From contig JAXFOK010000053.1 in NCBI GenBank assembly GCA_034180415.1, positions 1 through 37,156 on the forward strand: DNA of 37,156 nt. The letters are read 5' to 3'. Source of the DNA: CAKMMH01 sp927798255. Lineage in GTDB: Bacteria > Bdellovibrionota_C > UBA2361 > CAKMMH01. Under the pieces are notes generated by a model. It did not search any database. It was not told where the DNA came from and worked only from the letters and a program-made list of their open reading frames with translations. Positions 31,541 to 37,156 of this stretch are shown in pieces (within the stretch, counting starts at the first letter, position 1; each line of letters starts with the position of its first letter). A program made the position numbers and the translations under genes.

Positions 31541-33301
31541 TTGAAAAATTTTGTTATTAAAAAACATAATTATAATAACAATGTTTTTATAAATAAAAGT
31601 ATATTTTGTTATGTGATGTTTTTTATTTATATTTCGTGTGTTTCATATGTTTTTGCTGCAGATGATGATCCTCTAGCAAAAGATTATGGTGAAATTGCTA
31701 ATAGTATGTATGTAGCTTCTGGCGTTGGTGGTAATATTGGAGGAAGAACAGGAGCTATTGGAGGGCCTGGCAGTAGTAAATTAGTTAATGATAGTAACAC
31801 TATGGTCCAAGGTGAAAAACTTGAAGAATCGGAAATAGCAGATAGAGAAAGTTTAAAGGTTACGCCAGGTACAAAACAATCAGATTTTCATACTTATATA
31901 CCTAAAAAACAATTTACGGAGTTTCTTAAATCAAAAGAGTGGGAAGATATTTATGATAAGTCAATAAAAGATAATGCTGCTTCAATGATAGGTTCAACTA
32001 CTTGGAATTTAGCAAATTCATCAGTTGGCGAAGCAAGGTTTTATGCTCTCATGCAAGCTCAAAAAGCAATACGCAGCCATTATTTAGCCGAGCTTTCATT
32101 TATCAAACAAGTAGAGCAAAATCCATATATGCGACAGGGAATAACTGACGCTTATTTTTCTTGTGTAAGAAAACAGATGAAAGAGGGAAAAAAGGAAGGT
32201 AATGAAAATATAACCTGGTTTGAAGCACAAGAAAAATGTATGGGAGATCGCGGTATTGATAAAGATACAAGTGATAAATTTGGGTTATCGCCTAAGTTAT
32301 TTGATTACAATGATGTTTATGATCATAAAGATAGAGATGGGAAAGTAATTTGCTTGTCTGATTATTTATTCAGTCAAGAAGAAGCCTCTGGTAGTGATAG
32401 TAAATCGACAAATTCGGAAGGTATTGATAAGCTAAAAGAATTGTATAAAAAATTGTTTGGTGATGTAGAGTTTGAAATTCAAAATGATAAAGATGATGTA
32501 CCTGGAATGCGAGAAATTAAATACACTTTTTATTTTCCAGGTGGTCAAGGAGGGAAATTTTGTGATATCCCTAATGATTCTAAATCGCCATCAGAGCTTT
32601 ATTATGATGTCTTACAGCACAGATATAATCTTTTGATAATAGCATTAGGAACGTACTGTCAATCGACAAAAAGAAAAGATGCTGGTACTAGTACAGGTCC
32701 TGATACTGCGAAGAGTGTAGGTATATCAGAATTTATAAAAAAAGATGAGTATATTAGTTTAGTTGAAACTTACAAAGCTGGTGGCTACAATATTACGCCA
32801 ATGACAATTGATAACTTGTATAAAATCGTAAATGACACAAGCAAGATTGCAGATGATGGAATGGTAGATTGTAATGCATTTTCAGATTTATATATAAGTG
32901 ATACTAAAGATTTATATACCTTTGGCAATGATAACGATGATCCTTCTAAGCAATATAAATCATTTTTATATAGTATTGCTAAAAGTGTTACTGATGTAAC
33001 TGTGATGAAATTATATAGTTTTTTTTATAGGTATTTACAAAATACAACAACTGGTACTTTGGGTGTTAATAGTCCGATTTATCAAATAGCTGATGCGCAA
33101 ATAAATCAAATTGTTAAAAATGCTTTTGGTTCTCGAACAAATGAGATATCAATTTCAACAAATAAGATTATAGAAAATGTTGGAGAAATTAATGTTCAAG
33201 TTAATGATCAAATTAATGCACAATCTAGAGGATTAACTGATGTAAAAAGAGATGGTGTTAATAATGCTCAGCAAAATGAGGATTTTGTATCACCAAATTA
33301 A
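31541..33301 (+). CDS. Exported protein of unknown family, first of two tandem paralogues in the secretion cluster
   Basis: TTG 31541 starts the frame, with AGAGG-like sequence before it; the matching N-terminal layout of the paralogue supports it. A hydrophobic segment ('VMFFIYISCVSYVFA') ends as a signal peptide before 'ADDDPLAKD'. Next is a Gly/Ser-rich stretch, 'SMYVASGVGGNIGGR', then a block nearly identical in both copies (about residues 103-210: 'TPGTKQSDFHTYIPKKQFTE' onward, including 'FFSCVRKQ'-type Cys). Cysteines at 'YFSCVR', 'EKCMG', 'ICLSDY', 'FCDIP', 'YCQS' and 'DCNAF' recur in the paralogue at equivalent places. The C-terminus is coiled-coil-like. It occupies the place of traH in F-type systems, but I cannot show homology. 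Likely periplasmic. Confidence 0.7.
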   Translation: MKNFVIKKHNYNNNVFINKSIFCYVMFFIYISCVSYVFAADDDPLAKDYGEIANSMYVASGVGGNIGGRTGAIGGPGSSKLVNDSNTMVQGEKLEESEIADRESLKVTPGTKQSDFHTYIPKKQFTEFLKSKEWEDIYDKSIKDNAASMIGSTTWNLANSSVGEARFYALMQAQKAIRSHYLAELSFIKQVEQNPYMRQGITDAYFSCVRKQMKEGKKEGNENITWFEAQEKCMGDRGIDKDTSDKFGLSPKLFDYNDVYDHKDRDGKVICLSDYLFSQEEASGSDSKSTNSEGIDKLKELYKKLFGDVEFEIQNDKDDVPGMREIKYTFYFPGGQGGKFCDIPNDSKSPSELYYDVLQHRYNLLIIALGTYCQSTKRKDAGTSTGPDTAKSVGISEFIKKDEYISLVETYKAGGYNITPMTIDNLYKIVNDTSKIADDGMVDCNAFSDLYISDTKDLYTFGNDNDDPSKQYKSFLYSIAKSVTDVTVMKLYSFFYRYLQNTTTGTLGVNSPIYQIADAQINQIVKNAFGSRTNEISISTNKIIENVGEINVQVNDQINAQSRGLTDVKRDGVNNAQQNEDFVSPN

Positions 33302-33320
33302 ATTTATAATAAAAGGTGTA

Positions 33321-35018
33321 ATGAAAAAAAATTTTTACAAAATAAAACATTTATTATTAAACAAGATATTTAACAGTATTATGTATACATTTATACTTTA
33401 TGCGTGTTCTATATTTTTTTTAATAAATGATGCTTATACACAAGATGCTGATCCTTTACTAGATTTTAAAGATGTTAGTACTAGTATGTATGTAGCATCA
33501 GGTGTTGGCGGTAATATTGGAGGAAGATCTAGTGCTGTCGGAGGGCCTGGTAGTAGTAAATTAGTTAATAGTAGTAACGGTATAATACAAGATGAAACAC
33601 TTAATGATTCAGAAATAGCTGAAGGAAAAAGCTTAAAGGTTACACCAGGTACAAAACAATCAGATTTTCATACTTATATACCTAAAAAACAATTTACGGA
33701 GTTTCTTAAATCAAAAGAGTGGGAAGATATTTACGATAAATCAATTAAGGAAAATGCTGCCTCAATGATTGGTGCTACTACTTGGAATCTTGCAAACTCT
33801 TCTGTAGGTGAAGCGAGATTTCATGCCCTTATGCAATCACAAGAGGCAGTATCGAACCATTATTTGGCTGAACTTTCGTTTATTAAACAAGTTGAGCAAA
33901 ATCCATATATGAGACAAGGAATAACTGACGCTTATTTTTCTTGTGTAAGAAGACAGATGAAAGAGGGGAAAAAGGAAGGTGATAAAAATATAACCTGGTT
34001 TGAAGCACAAGAAATTTGTATGGGTGATGAGGGAGTTGATAGCAATAAGTTTGGAATAAGTCCTGAGTTGTATGATTATTCATTTGTTCATGATCAAGAT
34101 GAGAAGAATAAAGAAATTTGTTTATCTGATTACTTATTTCAACAAGAAAAAGATAAAGGTCTCTCAGATGATGGCATTGCAAAGCTAAAAGAATCCTACC
34201 AAAAATTATTTGGCGATATCGAGTTTAAAATGGATGACAATAATAATGTACCAGGTATGCGTGAAATTAAATATACTTTTTATTTTCCAGGTACGAAAGA
34301 AAGCGGTAAGTGTAATATTCCTGATAAAACCAAATCACCATCTGATTTATATTTAGATGTTTTACTACACAGATATAATTTATTTACAGAAGCTACTAAA
34401 AAATGGTGTAACGATTTCAGACAAAATGGTAAAGAGAACGGACTTCAAGAGTATTTGAATAGTAAAGAATTTAAGCAATTTGTTGAATATTATAAGGTTT
34501 CTGGTTTTAATATGACAGTCCAGTTGGTCGATAATGTTTATAAATTAGCTAAGCAAACTGTGAAGAATGAAAATGGAAAAATTGAATGTGATAAGGTCTT
34601 CCCGAATATTAAAAGAGAAGACTTGTTAAAATTTGGAAAAGATGATGGAAATGATGAAAAGGATGTTTCAAGACAATATAAAACCATTATATATACAATA
34701 GCAAGTAAAGTTACAGATATTACACTTATAAAGTTATATAGTACAGCTTATAACTACATCGGGAATTTAACTACAGGTGTTTTAGGTATTAATAGTGAAA
34801 TCTATAATGTTGCAAATAAGCAAATCAATCAAATTTTAAATGCAGCTGTAGGTGTTGACATAGACGGTACAACTACGCTAATAGGACAAAATATTGCATA
34901 TTTAGCTAATGTATATGATGAAACAAATGAGCAATTAAATGCTAATAGAGATGGAATGAATAACTTGAGAGTTGACGGTCAAGATTCAGATGGTAAAAAC
35001 GAAGAACTTGTTAGATAA
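33321..35018 (+). CDS. Exported protein of unknown family, second tandem paralogue
   Basis: ATG 33321 has AAAAGG just upstream and gives an N-terminal layout like the first copy; an earlier frame opening would overlap the upstream gene and is not needed. A hydrophobic segment ('FILYACSIFFLINDAYT') is followed by 'QDADPLLDFKDV' and the same Gly-rich motif 'SMYVASGVGGNIGGR'. The central block differs from copy one at only a few residues, while the region after about residue 235 is more divergent but keeps 'VPGMREIKYTFYFPG' and the six Cys positions. The end is again coiled-coil-like ('QLNANRDGMNNLRVDG'). Duplication followed by uneven divergence suggests two subunits with a shared partner. Function unknown. 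Confidence 0.7.
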   Translation: MKKNFYKIKHLLLNKIFNSIMYTFILYACSIFFLINDAYTQDADPLLDFKDVSTSMYVASGVGGNIGGRSSAVGGPGSSKLVNSSNGIIQDETLNDSEIAEGKSLKVTPGTKQSDFHTYIPKKQFTEFLKSKEWEDIYDKSIKENAASMIGATTWNLANSSVGEARFHALMQSQEAVSNHYLAELSFIKQVEQNPYMRQGITDAYFSCVRRQMKEGKKEGDKNITWFEAQEICMGDEGVDSNKFGISPELYDYSFVHDQDEKNKEICLSDYLFQQEKDKGLSDDGIAKLKESYQKLFGDIEFKMDDNNNVPGMREIKYTFYFPGTKESGKCNIPDKTKSPSDLYLDVLLHRYNLFTEATKKWCNDFRQNGKENGLQEYLNSKEFKQFVEYYKVSGFNMTVQLVDNVYKLAKQTVKNENGKIECDKVFPNIKREDLLKFGKDDGNDEKDVSRQYKTIIYTIASKVTDITLIKLYSTAYNYIGNLTTGVLGINSEIYNVANKQINQILNAAVGVDIDGTTTLIGQNIAYLANVYDETNEQLNANRDGMNNLRVDGQDSDGKNEELVR

Positions 35019-35027
35019 GGAGTGAAA

Positions 35028-37156
35028 ATGTTAGAACATATATTAGATATATTACTACAAATTCAGGAATGTACAGATGAAACATGCCCAGGTTCTGCTT
35101 TTACTGCTGTAGGTGCTGCATTCGCAACGCAAGGCTATTATTTATTATCTCAAGTAGTAAGTGCTATTGGTGCTGGTCATATGGAATATTGGGGCGTATT
35201 CTTATATATGTTTTCATTTTTTGGCTTCATGATAATGATTATTTTAAATGGTCTTCAAATTCCAAAAAATGTTATGTGGTTTGTCCTAGGCCCGGCTTTA
35301 TTTAATTTTATGATTTACACAGGTACTGATGTTAAAGGTGTGATGTGGAGAGTCGGAAATGATAGAAATTTAAATCAGAAAAAAGTGTGGGAAATTGCAG
35401 AACCAGGGCTAAGGAATTTAAGACCTATTGTGTCAGGTGAGTTAGATGTTGCGAATAATCAAGAATCTACAGCTAACAAAGAACGAGTTATGAATCAGAT
35501 TCGTGTTCCGCAGCTTTTTGTATTTTGGGATGGACTCATTAGTGATACTGTAGCACAACTTTCAGCTTGGGTAGGTGCTGATAAAATGCTTGGAAGAAGT
35601 GGAGGTGGTAGTAATTTACCTGAATCTAAAGTTGAGTTAGGAGATTCTTCAAGTACTAGCAGTGAAAGTGATGGTACTGCCGCAATCTTAGCGAATCTAA
35701 AGTGGTCAAAACTTCAAGGAATAGTTGGTGCACGTATTACAACATCTGGTTTAAGAGATTCTTTTGTTGAATTCATGGCAGGGAATTGTGGTGAAGCATT
35801 GAAGGAACAAATTGATGAAAGAGCTTTAATTAATGCTAGAAGATCACCGCTTAGTTTTTTAGCTGATGCAAAGAGTACTAATAATGTTGGAATTTTAAAA
35901 GAGCGTGATAACTTATTAGAAAGTCTCCAAAAAGAATTTATGACAACGCAGGGGTCGTTAAAAAGATTATTTAATAAGTGTGGTGATAAAAATTCTGGAA
36001 AAGGAGGAGGTGAAGGGACTACATTATGTGAATTTGTTGGGGAAGATACTTACAAAGATATTGTTGATTCTAAAATTGATTTTATTGAATGCGATAAAAC
36101 ATTTAAAATTATTATGAAATCTCTTCGTTGGGAAACAGGGCAAATTTACCATAAGATTATGGCAGATTGGGATAATGGTAAACAACAAAAAGAGAAGGAA
36201 ATATTAAAAGCTTTTTATTATGGTTGGAATTTAGATCAATCTGGTTCTGGCGCTACTGGAAGTGAATATAGCGGTGCTGGAGGACGTATAAGTGATGATA
36301 AATTAAAATATTTTACAAGAGATTTAATTTTTTCATATTTATTAAGAAACGAATTAGAGTTTGTTCCTAAGATAACCAACGTGCAGTATAGTACTAAAGT
36401 TCAAGCTGAACAAGCATCAGATACCCACATTCAGTCATTAGGTTCACAAAATAAATTTGGCGAGATCTATACATGGGCTCGTATGATGCCTTATATTCAA
36501 GGTATTTTAATGTTTATATTAGCTGGCGCTTATCCTATAGTCTGCATCGTATTTCTTATTCCAGGTGCTCATAAAGTAATAATAACGTGGGCGGCTTTCT
36601 GGGCTTGGGTAAAATTCTGGGATCTAGGCTTCGCTATCGTCACTGTTATCGAACGTTCCGTTTGGGGTATGCTTGGTAACTCTACTCATGCCGCAGCTGT
36701 TAACAATACATTAGCTAATATTGTTGAAGGTAGTGGAATTTCTTCTATCGATGTTACTTGTAAAAGTGGCCCTTTAGGCTCTTGCGTCTTTCCTAATATT
36801 AAGGCAAGCGGTGGTGCTTCTAGTGCTGCTGATATATTTGATAAAGGTACAGCAATAGGCCTTTCTCTTAACTATGGCGTTTATAATGGTTACTACATTT
36901 ACATTATGGCTGCCCTTTACATGGCTGTTCCTTTCATCTGCGGCCAGGTAATTTTACAAGGTAAGCATGGCGTAGGACAACTTGCTAGTATGATGACTGG
37001 TGGCGCTGAAAAAGCCGCCGGCGGCGCAGCCGAAACTTCCGCTAAGTCTAAAATGTCCGCTGATATAATGAACACCGCAGGTATCGCTAAACGTCAAGTA
37101 CAAGCCAACGAAGCCTCTAAATACGCTATAAAGGCACTAGACGCAGGGAATAAAGC
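35028..37156 (+). CDS. TraG N-terminal/VirB6-like polytopic membrane protein of a type IV secretion system (partial, runs off the window)
   Basis: AAGGAG lies just before ATG 35028 and the frame stays open to the right edge (709 codons so far). Three hydrophobic helices lie near the N-terminus ('WGVFLYMFSFFGFMIMIIL', 'MWFVLGPALFNFMIYTG' and the one before), then a long polar periplasmic-type part of about 370 residues with Cys pairs, then further helices: 'MPYIQGILMFILAGAYPIVC', 'WAAFWAWVKFWDLGFAIVTV' and 'YIYIMAALYMAVPFICGQVI'. This pattern, with 'MPYIQ-ILMF...YPIV' and the Trp-rich helix, is that of the TraG N-terminal domain family of F-type mating systems. After the last helix an Ala/Gly/Lys-rich tail begins. 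Homology is by pattern, so moderately sure. Confidence 0.68.
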   Translation, partial: MLEHILDILLQIQECTDETCPGSAFTAVGAAFATQGYYLLSQVVSAIGAGHMEYWGVFLYMFSFFGFMIMIILNGLQIPKNVMWFVLGPALFNFMIYTGTDVKGVMWRVGNDRNLNQKKVWEIAEPGLRNLRPIVSGELDVANNQESTANKERVMNQIRVPQLFVFWDGLISDTVAQLSAWVGADKMLGRSGGGSNLPESKVELGDSSSTSSESDGTAAILANLKWSKLQGIVGARITTSGLRDSFVEFMAGNCGEALKEQIDERALINARRSPLSFLADAKSTNNVGILKERDNLLESLQKEFMTTQGSLKRLFNKCGDKNSGKGGGEGTTLCEFVGEDTYKDIVDSKIDFIECDKTFKIIMKSLRWETGQIYHKIMADWDNGKQQKEKEILKAFYYGWNLDQSGSGATGSEYSGAGGRISDDKLKYFTRDLIFSYLLRNELEFVPKITNVQYSTKVQAEQASDTHIQSLGSQNKFGEIYTWARMMPYIQGILMFILAGAYPIVCIVFLIPGAHKVIITWAAFWAWVKFWDLGFAIVTVIERSVWGMLGNSTHAAAVNNTLANIVEGSGISSIDVTCKSGPLGSCVFPNIKASGGASSAADIFDKGTAIGLSLNYGVYNGYYIYIMAALYMAVPFICGQVILQGKHGVGQLASMMTGGAEKAAGGAAETSAKSKMSADIMNTAGIAKRQVQANEASKYAIKALDAGNK

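Noticed and set aside
31541..35018. Naming the tandem paralogues TraH
   Set aside because: Gene order and conserved Cys are suggestive, but I see none of the TraH wording (Gly-Gly-Ser-Leu and CGGID motifs), so family identity is not supported.
35084..35305. 73-codon Cys-rich frame near the end of the window
   Set aside because: It lies in a wrong frame inside the TraG-like gene, whose frame is open to the edge and has a strong ribosome site.
1..37156. CRISPR array, tRNA, rRNA, transposase or integrase
   Set aside because: I saw no regularly spaced repeats with unique spacers, no cloverleaf-like gene and no transposase or recombinase motifs other than the Rpn-family protein.

Overview
The window is a strongly A+T-rich stretch of a Gram-negative bacterial chromosome. 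An outer membrane is implied by the LpxC lipid A enzyme, a RND-type outer-membrane efflux factor, a LysM lytic transglycosylase and lipoproteins. A FliK gene behind a textbook sigma-54 promoter suggests a flagellum. The operon cdaA-cdaR-glmM implies cyclic di-AMP signalling, which is not typical of the best-studied proteobacteria. I cannot assign the phylum from this sequence. The type IV secretion-like genes, the Rpn-family nuclease, the palindromic intergenic repeats and the pseudogenes would suit a host-associated or genome-eroding lineage, but that is inference.

Layout. Positions 1-165 are the end of a TolC/OprM-like efflux gene, followed by a palindromic repeat and a repeat-rich gap. Next come a minus-strand chorismate mutase, fliK, a D-Ala-D-Ala carboxypeptidase (PBP4 type) and a lytic transglycosylase with four LysM repeats. 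An unrecognised 295-residue protein faces a minus-strand sulfatase-fold membrane enzyme. Positions 8.7-12.3 kb hold cdaA, cdaR, glmM and tsaE. A minus-strand secreted protein with Thr-Pro linkers follows, then two tandem PfkB kinases, the second broken. At 17.0-19.4 kb are a receiver-LpxC fusion and mreB.

Positions about 19.55-21.35 kb form an islet with a different base and codon texture: a 34-codon ORF, the debris of a decayed gene and two small lipoproteins ending in a strong terminator. Then come prfC (minus), a PIN-PhoH ATPase, a second copy of the palindromic repeat, an Rpn-family nuclease (minus), and an acyl-CoA synthetase, nrnA and truB run. The last 7 kb (30.3 kb to the edge) are a type IV secretion/conjugation-like cluster: a TraF-like thioredoxin-fold protein without CXXC, two tandem paralogous exported proteins of unknown family, and the start of a TraG/VirB6-like membrane protein that runs off the window.

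How the genes fit together. Much of the core content serves the envelope: lipid A (lpxC), peptidoglycan precursor (glmM), shape (mreB), and peptidoglycan trimming (dacB, lytic transglycosylase). cdaA/cdaR and the NrnA-like phosphodiesterase give a possible synthesis-to-degradation route for c-di-AMP. The most unusual points are the NtrX-like receiver fused to LpxC, the tandem paralogues in the secretion cluster, the foreign-looking islet, and a palindromic repeat family whose left arm contains the stop codon of the upstream gene in both full copies.
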